A stretch of DNA of 40,991 bases from Myxococcales bacterium (GTDB taxonomy: Bacteria > Myxococcota > UBA4151): assembly GCA_002722845.1 (NCBI GenBank), contig PBND01000019.1, forward strand, positions 1 to 40,991. Reading direction: 5' to 3'. Position numbers and translations under genes: made by a program. The number at the start of each line of letters is the position of its first letter. The stretch's first letter is position 1. The notes under the pieces were generated by a model. That model made no database searches. It was not told where the DNA came from and saw nothing but the letters and a program-made list of their open reading frames with translations. Positions 21,488 through 28,382 of the stretch are shown here, in pieces.

Positions 21488-22438
21488 ATGATGATGCGAA
21501 CTCTATCAATTCTCTGTCTTCTCATGGCTGGCGTCGCCGGCTGCTCCCAAACATCTGACTCGAAGGGGTCAGCGGCTCCGAAGCAAAAGGAGGCGCCGGC
21601 GAAACCGGCAACTGGAGTTGACCAGGGACCGTTGCCAAAGCTCGACGGCTACCCCATCAACGATCTGCCGCCATCGACCCGCAGGCCTTTCGCAACGATC
21701 CTCCAAGAGGAGCTCTGTGGTTGTGAAAGCACTCGGACACTGGCCGGCTGCTTGGCGAAAAAGGATGCATGTAAATCGGCTCAGGTGATGGCCGGACTGG
21801 TGGCCGGCTATCTCAAGGAAGGTCTGAGCCAGGCCGATGCACAGTTTAATTTCGCCAACACGGTCACCAATGGCCATTGCGGTGATCCAGTCACCTTGCC
21901 CCAGGGCGACTTTCGAGACTGGCCCCGTTTGCATCGTGGTGGCCCTGAGTCCCAGGTGGTGCTGATCGAGTTTGCCGACTTTCTCTGTGGTCATTGCGCC
22001 CAAGCTGCGCCGGAGATTGATGCGGTCATTTCCCTCGGCTTGCCCATCGACGTCGTCTTTATCCCGGTCAATGTGGGCGGCAATCCGCTCTCAAAGAAAG
22101 CGGGGGTTGCGGCTCTTGCGGCCTTCAATCAGGGGGATGACACGTTCAAGCGTTATGCGAAGTTACTGTTCAAGAATCACAGCGGTTTGACGGAAGCGGA
22201 CTTGCCCAGGCTGGCCAAGGAGGCAAACCTCGACATCAAACGGTGGGAAAACGACCGCAAGGACCCCTTTTTAGAAAAACAATTCGACCAGGGCGTCACC
22301 CTCGGAAACCAGGCGGGCTTGCAAGGAACACCCTATATTTTGATTAATGGTCGACCTTTGGGCGTCCAGGTGGTTCGACATGACATGTTCGCCCGAATTC
22401 AACTGGAACGACTCCGTGGGAAGGATAACTGCGAATGA
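21488..22438 (+). CDS. DsbA-like thioredoxin-fold lipoprotein
   Basis: The 316-residue product has a lipoprotein signal (GVAGC, Cys19). A linker rich in Lys, Ala and Pro is followed by a Cys-rich helical segment at about residues 68-130 (ELCGCE, GCLAKKDAC, NGHCGD). Then comes a thioredoxin fold with the redox pair CGHC at 167-170 and the cis-Pro loop GTPYILINGR near residue 285. It is probably a periplasmic thiol oxidoreductase or disulfide isomerase of the DsbA/DsbG type. The helical segment recalls modules found before DsbA domains in Deltaproteobacteria; I cannot name it firmly. The next gene begins inside its stop codon (ATGA), so the two are coupled. Confidence 0.85.
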   Translation: MMMRTLSILCLLMAGVAGCSQTSDSKGSAAPKQKEAPAKPATGVDQGPLPKLDGYPINDLPPSTRRPFATILQEELCGCESTRTLAGCLAKKDACKSAQVMAGLVAGYLKEGLSQADAQFNFANTVTNGHCGDPVTLPQGDFRDWPRLHRGGPESQVVLIEFADFLCGHCAQAAPEIDAVISLGLPIDVVFIPVNVGGNPLSKKAGVAALAAFNQGDDTFKRYAKLLFKNHSGLTEADLPRLAKEANLDIKRWENDRKDPFLEKQFDQGVTLGNQAGLQGTPYILINGRPLGVQVVRHDMFARIQLERLRGKDNCE

Positions 22439-22974
22439 CTCAGGCCCTCATCCCCTTCTTTCTCTTGGCGGCTCCACCGGCGCAAGCCGTTGCGGACGCC
22501 CCCCCTCCTGCCCCCGCAGCGCGCATTCTTCAGCGCCAGCTTGCAGGCACCCAGGTGTCCATCGAGATCCTTCCAGGTGTTCCAAAGATGGACACCGTGA
22601 CTGAGGTCAAAGTCCAGATCAGCAAGAAGGGGGTTGGGGGGCCTGTGCCCGTCACTAAAGCTCGCCTGAGCGCTGAGATTCGGCCCGATATGAAAGTGAC
22701 CAAGGACCGAAAGTTGCGGCGGGCATTGCGCAAGGCAAAGCCGACGGGCCGGTGGGTTCATTCGTTACCGGATCGTGGGACCTATGGCTTTCACGTGACC
22801 TTGCCAGCGAGCGGTTCGTATTTGGTGAAGGTGACTGGAACGATCGATGGCGTCGATGTGGAGACGGAATTTGGACTCCACGCAGATGTCTGGCCAGCGC
22901 CGGACCTGCAAACGGAGCAGTCGGCCCAACCCACCTCTGGTAGGAGCCGTCGGCCCCTGCTGCGTCGCCGTTAG
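22435..22974 (+). CDS. Secreted hypothetical protein with a probable beta-sandwich domain
   Basis: I do not recognise a family with confidence. The 179-residue product has a signal peptide (MTQALIPFFLLAAPPAQAVA). It is followed by a domain whose pattern (VSIEILPGVPKM...TEVKVQIS, GTYGFHVTLPASGSYLVKVTGTIDG, VETEFGLHADV) suggests an immunoglobulin-like or YtkA/FixH-like beta sandwich. The C-terminus is basic (SRRPLLRRR). It is translationally coupled to the DsbA-like gene (4-base overlap) and precedes the cytochrome-like gene by nine bases, so the three may act together in the periplasm. Confidence 0.65.
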   Translation: MTQALIPFFLLAAPPAQAVADAPPPAPAARILQRQLAGTQVSIEILPGVPKMDTVTEVKVQISKKGVGGPVPVTKARLSAEIRPDMKVTKDRKLRRALRKAKPTGRWVHSLPDRGTYGFHVTLPASGSYLVKVTGTIDGVDVETEFGLHADVWPAPDLQTEQSAQPTSGRSRRPLLRRR

Positions 22975-22983
22975 GAGTTGTTC

Positions 22984-23820
22984 ATGTCCCTTGCATTTGC
23001 TGCAACAATCGTCGTCGCCGGTCTGCCGATGCAGACCGGCGATCTCCCCAATGGGACTCGGCTCGTGGCCTCTCACTGCAAGTCATGTAAGGCTGAGGTT
23101 CTCTTTGATCCCATTCGACTCAACGATGTGGGCGAGCGGAAGGTGATTAAAGCCCTCGCTCGAGGCAAGGGAATCGGTCCGCTGGAAGGTTGGGATGGTC
23201 GCCGTCTTTCGGCCCTCGAAGCTTGGGATGTACTGACCTACATCCGGTCTCGGTCGATCACGCTACGGGACCTCATCCCGGGCGTGACTCACTTTGCAGC
23301 CTTCGAACCCGAGCCAAACGAATATGCCCGGCAGCGGCTCTACAAGCAGGCGAAGGTCTTCTCTTCGTCCCCCAAGCCAGAAGAGGTCAAAGGGAAGGTG
23401 ATCTTAACGTGGACCGACCCGGAGGCCAGAGGGCCGGTCCGAAACCTCACGGGTAATCGGGTTGCCTACGAAGACATGGATCAAAAGCATCGCTCCGGCT
23501 GGATTATCCTGCGCCAGGTCGAAGAGGGGAAACGCCAGGTCTTTCTAGGGGTCGCTATCGATATCAAGGACACAAAGATCATCGCTGCCAAGGCGGTTCC
23601 TGCGGATGGGAAGAAGAGTTCGTCAGCCATGCGAGCGGTGGCTAGGGGCTGCAAGAACAAGGGCAGGCGGGATAACTACCGGCGTTTCAGTTGCAATGGC
23701 TCTGGGCGCCTGGCGAAGCCAATCTTCAAGGCCTTCATCATCGCCTCAGAGCAGATCTATGCATACGAGTACGAGGAGCATCGCAGCGACTTCACCAGTG
23801 GCTTAGCTGACGACGAGTAA
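22984..23820 (+). CDS. Cytochrome-c-like protein with CxxCK in place of CxxCH, plus an unknown C-terminal domain
   Basis: The 278-residue product starts with a signal peptide (MSLAFAATIVVAGLPM). Residues about 20-95 look like a small c-type cytochrome: GTRLVASHCKSCKAE at the heme site, then GIGPLEGWDGRRLSALEAWDVLTYIRS, the usual C-terminal helix. The heme motif reads C-K-S-C-K; no CxxCH exists, and the expected axial Met position has Leu. It may have lost heme or use Lys as a ligand, as in NrfA nitrite reductase. Residues 100-278 form an unidentified domain with a Cys pair (GCKNKG, FSCNGS). I chose the ATG at 22984 (GGAG six bases upstream) over TTG at 22978. It ends seven bases from a convergent gene. 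Confidence 0.65.
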   Translation: MSLAFAATIVVAGLPMQTGDLPNGTRLVASHCKSCKAEVLFDPIRLNDVGERKVIKALARGKGIGPLEGWDGRRLSALEAWDVLTYIRSRSITLRDLIPGVTHFAAFEPEPNEYARQRLYKQAKVFSSSPKPEEVKGKVILTWTDPEARGPVRNLTGNRVAYEDMDQKHRSGWIILRQVEEGKRQVFLGVAIDIKDTKIIAAKAVPADGKKSSSAMRAVARGCKNKGRRDNYRRFSCNGSGRLAKPIFKAFIIASEQIYAYEYEEHRSDFTSGLADDE

Positions 23821-23827
23821 GTCGACT

Positions 23828-24037
23828 TCAGGCGTGGCCGCCGACCGAGAGCAGCATGGCCAGGGAGTCCTTCTTCATGAGCTTCATCTTTTGCAAGGTC
23901 CGCACTTCGATCTGTTCCTCGACCGTTAGATAGGGGCGGTCCCGTAGTTCGAGCAGTTGGGCTTTGAGGGCCTGGTGGTCGTCCTTGAGTTGCTGAATTC
24001 GGCTGCGCAGATCGCTATGGTCGTCGTTCATCGCCAT
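23828..24037 (-). CDS. DUF465/YdcH-like small coiled-coil protein
   Basis: The 69-residue protein is one helical hairpin: RSRIQQLKDDHQALKAQLLELRDRP followed by a charged loop and VRTLQKMKLMKKDSLAML. This is the pattern of the DUF465 (YdcH) family, whose function is not established. It starts at ATG 24037, or possibly the second ATG at 24031. It lies 32 bases downstream of nadD on the same strand and ends seven bases from the convergent cytochrome-like gene. Confidence 0.75.
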   Translation of the reverse strand: MAMNDDHSDLRSRIQQLKDDHQALKAQLLELRDRPYLTVEEQIEVRTLQKMKLMKKDSLAMLLSVGGHA

Positions 24038-24069
24038 AGACCATCCGTATCAGAGAACGCCGGCGCAAA

Positions 24070-24603
24070 CTAGTTGTTCAGCCGTGTCAGCACCGATTCG
24101 GGGATCCAGCCTTTAAGGTTTTCCCCCTGGGCAAGTCGCTGGCGGAGATCTCGGCTGGCCACTTCGGGAAGGACGAGTGGGGCCTGGTTTTTGTCTGGTG
24201 GCGCGCCCTTGCGAGCCAAGACCAAGAACGGTGCAACTCGCTGGAGTCGATCGCTCTCTGCCCACTGATCTGCTGCCTGGGCGGCATCGCTACCGATGAT
24301 CCACCGGAGTTGGTCTTCGGGAAAGCGCGCTGCGAGGCTTTCGGCCGTCCGATAGCTGTAGCTCGGCCGAGCCAGTGTCTCTTCGATCGGGTCAACAACG
24401 GCCCGGCCCCCGAATGGGCGTACCAGGGCTTCACAGTAACTGAGTCGTAACGGGAAGGGGCTCAGTTCTTTGCCAAAGGGGTGGTCGAAGCACGGGATGA
24501 CTCGCACCTCGTCGGCATAGCCCCCCTCTAGTAGGTATAGGATGGCCATCTGGTGGCCGAAGTGAGGGGGGTCAAAGGAGCCCCCGTAGAGGGCCCTGAC
24601 CAT
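24070..24603 (-). CDS. nadD: Nicotinate-nucleotide adenylyltransferase
   Basis: The 177-residue protein has the nucleotidyltransferase signature ALYGGSFDPPHFGHQ at residues 4-18 (GSFDPxHxGH), WIIGSDAA near residue 100, and a C-terminal segment SRDLRQRLAQGENLKGWIPESVL that parallels the NadD ending. It would transfer AMP from ATP to nicotinate mononucleotide in NAD synthesis. The ATG at 24603 begins the conserved motif; the open frame to 24678 would overlap the upstream gene and adds nothing. It lies five bases after the stop of the repeat lipoprotein. The closing motif reads SRDLR rather than the common S-[ST]-T-x-I-R, so a related nucleotidyltransferase cannot be excluded. Confidence 0.82.
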   Translation of the reverse strand: MVRALYGGSFDPPHFGHQMAILYLLEGGYADEVRVIPCFDHPFGKELSPFPLRLSYCEALVRPFGGRAVVDPIEETLARPSYSYRTAESLAARFPEDQLRWIIGSDAAQAADQWAESDRLQRVAPFLVLARKGAPPDKNQAPLVLPEVASRDLRQRLAQGENLKGWIPESVLTRLNN

Positions 24604-24608
24604 GGAAC

Positions 24609-26225
24609 TCACGGGAAACGGGCCGGATACTCGATCTCGTTGCCTCGGAGCCTGCCACCATTGCACTTCGCACCGCACTTGATGGTGAGAAGCAGCAATT
24701 CGGCGCCGGTGAGGAACCAGGGGTCAACCACCGGGCTATCCTCATCGCGAAAGACCTCAGCGACTTCGCCGACATCGTTGAAGCGCAGGGTCCAAGTCAT
24801 ACGCCCACCTTTCACGTACGCATCCCGAGACTTCGCCGCTTTGAAACGCTTTTTCAGCTTGGCATCGATGTTCCAGATGATCGGATCGATGGAGCGGGCC
24901 GCCGGTGCCGGCGATCCCATCTCAAACTCTTGGCGCATGGCATTGAGCTTCGCCTGACCCTCTTCGCCTGCCTCTGAAAGGAAGCTCAAAGCGTTCATGG
25001 GGGTTCCCTTTGCGATCTCCCACCGGGCCATAAACATGCGGGATGCAACGAGCCGTTCGGTGAACGCAGGCCCTTTGGCTTCCTGTTGGGCAAGCTGGGC
25101 CTCCATCGCTTTTTTATCCTCTTCTTTCACATCCTTCGCAGCGATCTTCTCCTTGAGCACCTCGATATTGTTGCGCAGTCGCTTGAGCTTCTTTTCTGTT
25201 CGATTCAACAGACCGCTGAAGACCTTTTTAGCTTCGGGCCCTCGCTTCAGTTTATCGAGCAGTTTGGCCCGGTGGAAAAAGCGTGCGTCTGTTTTCCCGA
25301 GGGAGGCGATGGACGCATCGAGCCATTTGAGCTCACCCACCGTATCGCTGTTGTCCCGACTGTAGCCAATCAGGAAGTTTAAGCTGCTTTCTTGGCGGGG
25401 GCGGACCTCAAGAACCGCCTTATGTTGTGCGGCCGCTTCGTCATAGCGGCGCTCCTTGGCGAAGCGCTCGGCCAGTTGCAGCCTGAGGTCGGTGTTTTCG
25501 CTGTCGATCGCCGCCGCTTTCATCAGGAGTTCGGTGGCTCGGGGGTCGCCGCCCTTGTCATAGTGTGCGGCCAGCTTCTGGAGGACCCAGAAGTGGTTCT
25601 TGTCCACAGCGTAGACTTTTTCCAAGAGGGCCAGCTCCTCGGTGGGATCAGCGCTCGCTTGGGCTTTGACCAAGTTGATCAAGGGGTGGTCAGCGACGAG
25701 GCCCTCGGCCGCTTTCAGATGCTTGCGAGCCTTGTCGAAACGCTTCCGAGCGAGATGCCCTAAGACGTAGGCGTAATGGATCGATGCCAGCTTGATGGAC
25801 GTGGGTCCCAGCAGCATATCGGCTTGGGTGAACATGCGCTGTTCGGCCAGGAACATCCCTCGGCAGAGAAAGGGCCAGGGCGCGAAGCTGTTGATCTGGC
25901 CGCGCTCTTGAAGATTTTTCATCTTCATGCAGGTGCGCCAGCCTTTTTGACGATCGGCTTGAACGACTGCCCACTTCATCATCTTGAAGGGGTCTGTCTC
26001 GTTTTCATCGATGGCGTAGGCTTTTTCTTCGACCGCACCGGTGTTACCGGCCGTAGACCGACTCAAGGCCATATAGGCATCGAGGAGTTCCCGGTCTTGC
26101 TCCACGGTTGGCGTCGCGGCAGCGAGGCGATTCGACCCTGCACTGGTGATCGGTTCCGTGGGTTCTGGCGTGCTTGCACACGACGTCAGTGCGAAAAGGG
26201 CGAGAGTTGAACTGAGGATCCGCAA
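24609..26225 (-). CDS. TPR-type repeat lipoprotein
   Basis: The roughly 538-residue product begins RILSSTLALFALTSC, a lipoprotein signal. Residues about 60-330 are helical repeats of TPR type (AYVLGHLARKRFDKARKHLKAAEGL, LQLAERFAKERRYDEAAAQHKAVLEV). A strongly charged coiled coil follows (KKLKRLRNNIEVLKEKIAAK...). The last 100 residues form a strand-rich domain (MTWTLRFNDVGEVAEVF...) with the Cys pair IKCGAKC; it may resemble the AgmX/PglI-type C-terminal domain of myxobacteria, from memory. I chose TTG at 26225, which has AAAGGGGG upstream and gives a compact signal peptide; ATG at 26255 is in frame and is the alternative. Role unknown, probably envelope scaffold. Confidence 0.75.
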   Translation of the reverse strand: MRILSSTLALFALTSCASTPEPTEPITSAGSNRLAAATPTVEQDRELLDAYMALSRSTAGNTGAVEEKAYAIDENETDPFKMMKWAVVQADRQKGWRTCMKMKNLQERGQINSFAPWPFLCRGMFLAEQRMFTQADMLLGPTSIKLASIHYAYVLGHLARKRFDKARKHLKAAEGLVADHPLINLVKAQASADPTEELALLEKVYAVDKNHFWVLQKLAAHYDKGGDPRATELLMKAAAIDSENTDLRLQLAERFAKERRYDEAAAQHKAVLEVRPRQESSLNFLIGYSRDNSDTVGELKWLDASIASLGKTDARFFHRAKLLDKLKRGPEAKKVFSGLLNRTEKKLKRLRNNIEVLKEKIAAKDVKEEDKKAMEAQLAQQEAKGPAFTERLVASRMFMARWEIAKGTPMNALSFLSEAGEEGQAKLNAMRQEFEMGSPAPAARSIDPIIWNIDAKLKKRFKAAKSRDAYVKGGRMTWTLRFNDVGEVAEVFRDEDSPVVDPWFLTGAELLLLTIKCGAKCNGGRLRGNEIEYPARFP

Positions 26226-26358
26226 GTTAAGGCCCCCTTTGGTGCAGGTCACCATGTGCACAAGCGGGCTGAGCGTCAAGCGCCGGATTCATGGAACTTG
26301 CGGACTTCTCTCTGCCGCTGCTAACGTGCGCCCCAACACGGGATGGAGTCGACTCCCA

Positions 26359-27936
26359 TTGATCATCGGTATCGATTTAGGGACTACCAATAGCGCTGCC
26401 GCCTATACGGATGACGAGGGTCGCTCGAGACTCGTCACGATGCCGGGCGGCGGCTTCAGTTTTCCGTCAATCTATGCGGTTGACGACGAGGGCCGAGAGC
26501 TCGTCGGTTTTGATGCTCGCCGCCAATGGCAACTCAATCCAAACAACACCGTTTACGGTGCAAAGCGCCTTATCGGCCGTCAGTACGACGCCGATTTTAT
26601 CGAGGAGATCGCCCGTTTCTTCACGTACTCGTTGATTCGTAGCGAGCACGACACGGTCGAGGTGGAGCTGGCCGGCAAGCGGCGGACGCTCACCGACATT
26701 TCGGCGCGTATTCTCGGCGCAGTACACGAGATGGCCGAAACCAATTTGGAACGGCGCATCGACCAAGCTGTGGTGACCGTACCTGCCTATTTCGATGACC
26801 GGCAACGGCAGAGCGTGAAGGATGCAGGGGCCGTCGTTGGCCTGGAAGTGGTGCGGGTCATTAACGAGCCGACAGCGGCCGCCCTCGCCTACGGCTATGG
26901 CCGGGAACTGAGCGAGCGAGTCGTTGTCTTCGATCTCGGTGGCGGCACCTTCGACGTGAGCATTATCGAAATCAGGGACAACGTCTTCGAGGTCGTGGCC
27001 ACCGATGGTGACCTGTTCTTGGGCGGCATCAATTTCGATCAGGCGCTGCTCGAATTCATCATCAACGAGTTTCAGCAAGAACACGGCGTTGATTTGAGCC
27101 AGGATGGGACAACGATCCAGCGCCTCCGTGAGATGAGCGAACAGGTAAAGATTGACCTCTCCAGTCGCACGGAAGCCACCTTCTCAGTCCCCTTTGTCGC
27201 CTTTAATGATGCCGGTGAACCTCTCGATGTTGAGCGGGTGATCACTCGGGAAGAGTTTCAGTCCCTTGTCCAGGACCTGGTCGATCGGACCATCGAGGTC
27301 TGCGCCGGCGTGATTGAGGACGCAGGCCTGCGACCGGAAGAGGTGGATGAGGTTCTCTTGGTCGGTGGCCAAAGCCGCATGCCGGCCGTGGCAGACAAGG
27401 TGAGCGAATACTTCGGAAAAGCCCCGTCAAAGGGGGTTCACCCCGATGAAGCGGTTGCTTTGGGGGCCGCTATTTTCGCCAGTGCGCTGGAAGCCGAATC
27501 CGGAGGCGCTGAACAAGCGGTCACCCTACTCGATGTGATCTCCCTGGCCATCGGCATCGAGCGAGCCGATGGGGAGATGTTTGAAATCTTCCCGAAAAAT
27601 ACGCCGACGCCGAACCGCAAGGATCTGATTTTTACGACCAGTCGGGACCATCAGCGGGAATTGGTGATGAAGATCTACCAGGGCGAGGACCGGATCGCTG
27701 CCAACAACCAGCATCTGGGTGAGCATAATTTCGACGGCATCAAGCCAGGTCATGCGGGCAGTGTCCGTATGCAGACTCGATTTGATCTAAGCGTTGACGG
27801 TTTGCTCACCCTTCATGCCCGGGATGTGGATACGAAAAAAGCCGTTCGTCATTCTCTCAAGGTCCCTGGTCTCGACCGAGTGGCATCGGATGCCCCCGAG
27901 CCCGATGACTGGGCTGCGGAGTCTGGCGACCCGTGA
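26359..27936 (+). CDS. Hsp70 (DnaK-like) chaperone without the helical lid
   Basis: The roughly 525-residue protein has a complete Hsp70 ATPase domain: IDLGTTNS (5-12), VVTVPAYFDDRQRQSVKDAG, INEPTAAALAYG, FDLGGGTFDVSII and LVGGQSRMPAVADKVSEYFG. Residues about 370-505 are the beta substrate-binding domain (VTLLDVISLAIGI...IFPKNTPTP...GLLTLHARD). The protein then ends where DnaK would continue with about 100 residues of helical lid, so this is a paralogue rather than housekeeping DnaK. No dnaJ or grpE is adjacent. The likely start is TTG at 26359 with GGAG ten bases upstream, because it begins directly at the conserved strand; GTG at 26326 is an alternative. The downstream gene overlaps its stop. 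Confidence 0.88.
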   Translation: MIIGIDLGTTNSAAAYTDDEGRSRLVTMPGGGFSFPSIYAVDDEGRELVGFDARRQWQLNPNNTVYGAKRLIGRQYDADFIEEIARFFTYSLIRSEHDTVEVELAGKRRTLTDISARILGAVHEMAETNLERRIDQAVVTVPAYFDDRQRQSVKDAGAVVGLEVVRVINEPTAAALAYGYGRELSERVVVFDLGGGTFDVSIIEIRDNVFEVVATDGDLFLGGINFDQALLEFIINEFQQEHGVDLSQDGTTIQRLREMSEQVKIDLSSRTEATFSVPFVAFNDAGEPLDVERVITREEFQSLVQDLVDRTIEVCAGVIEDAGLRPEEVDEVLLVGGQSRMPAVADKVSEYFGKAPSKGVHPDEAVALGAAIFASALEAESGGAEQAVTLLDVISLAIGIERADGEMFEIFPKNTPTPNRKDLIFTTSRDHQRELVMKIYQGEDRIAANNQHLGEHNFDGIKPGHAGSVRMQTRFDLSVDGLLTLHARDVDTKKAVRHSLKVPGLDRVASDAPEPDDWAAESGDP

Positions 27937-28316
27937 GGCACCGCTTGGCGGTGGCCCTCGTGGCGCTGGCCTTCCTCTTTCTCTTTCTTGCCCTGATGCG
28001 GGAGGCGCCCACCACCTACACGGTGCCCGAGCAACTTCGTCATCCCGAGCTCGAATTGACCGAGCCAAGCGACGAAACCCTAGAAACCCTTCGCCGTCAG
28101 ATCGAAGCAGCGGCTCGCAGGCCAGCGCCAACACAACTTGTCGATGGGGGGCCGCGGCGAGATGCAGGGATGCAGTGGTTTGATGCCGGTGCTGATTGGC
28201 ACAACGATCCGATCGTGAAGCGGGCAGCTGTCGGTGAGTCCATTCCGTCGGACGGCTCCTGGGATCCTTTGCGTCCCGACGCTTCCCTCGCGAGCGAGGG
28301 CGAGCGCGAACCTTAA
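27933..28316 (+). CDS. Small membrane-anchored protein coupled to the Hsp70 gene
   Basis: I do not recognise a family. The 127-residue product has an N-terminal hydrophobic helix (RLAVALVALAFLFLFLALM, residues 4-22), either an uncleaved anchor or a signal peptide. An acidic, Pro-rich, low-complexity tail follows (VPEQLRHPELELTEPSDETLETLRRQIEAAARR...). The start is GTG at 27933, sharing GTGA with the Hsp70 stop. The coupling suggests that it could be a membrane partner or adaptor of the lidless Hsp70, which is inference. Its stop lies 66 bases before the giant repeat gene. Confidence 0.65.
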   Translation: MRHRLAVALVALAFLFLFLALMREAPTTYTVPEQLRHPELELTEPSDETLETLRRQIEAAARRPAPTQLVDGGPRRDAGMQWFDAGADWHNDPIVKRAAVGESIPSDGSWDPLRPDASLASEGEREP

Positions 28317-28335
28317 AAATAGGCTACGCTCCCTG

Positions 28336-28362
28336 GGCAAAAGGCCTCGTTTGCCTTTTGCC
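28336..28362 (+). promoter_or_regulatory. Perfect 10-bp hairpin just upstream of the giant repeat gene
   Basis: GGCAAAAGGC at 28336-28345 and GCCTTTTGCC at 28353-28362 form a perfect stem with a 7-base loop, 20 bases before the ATG at 28383. It lies between the stop of the Hsp70 operon (28316) and GGAG (28374-28377), the ribosome site of the next gene. No T-run follows, so a standard Rho-independent terminator is doubtful. It could be a weak terminator, an mRNA-stabilising element or an operator. Confidence 0.45.
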
Positions 28363-28382
28363 TTACCGAGTTCGGAGCGAAA

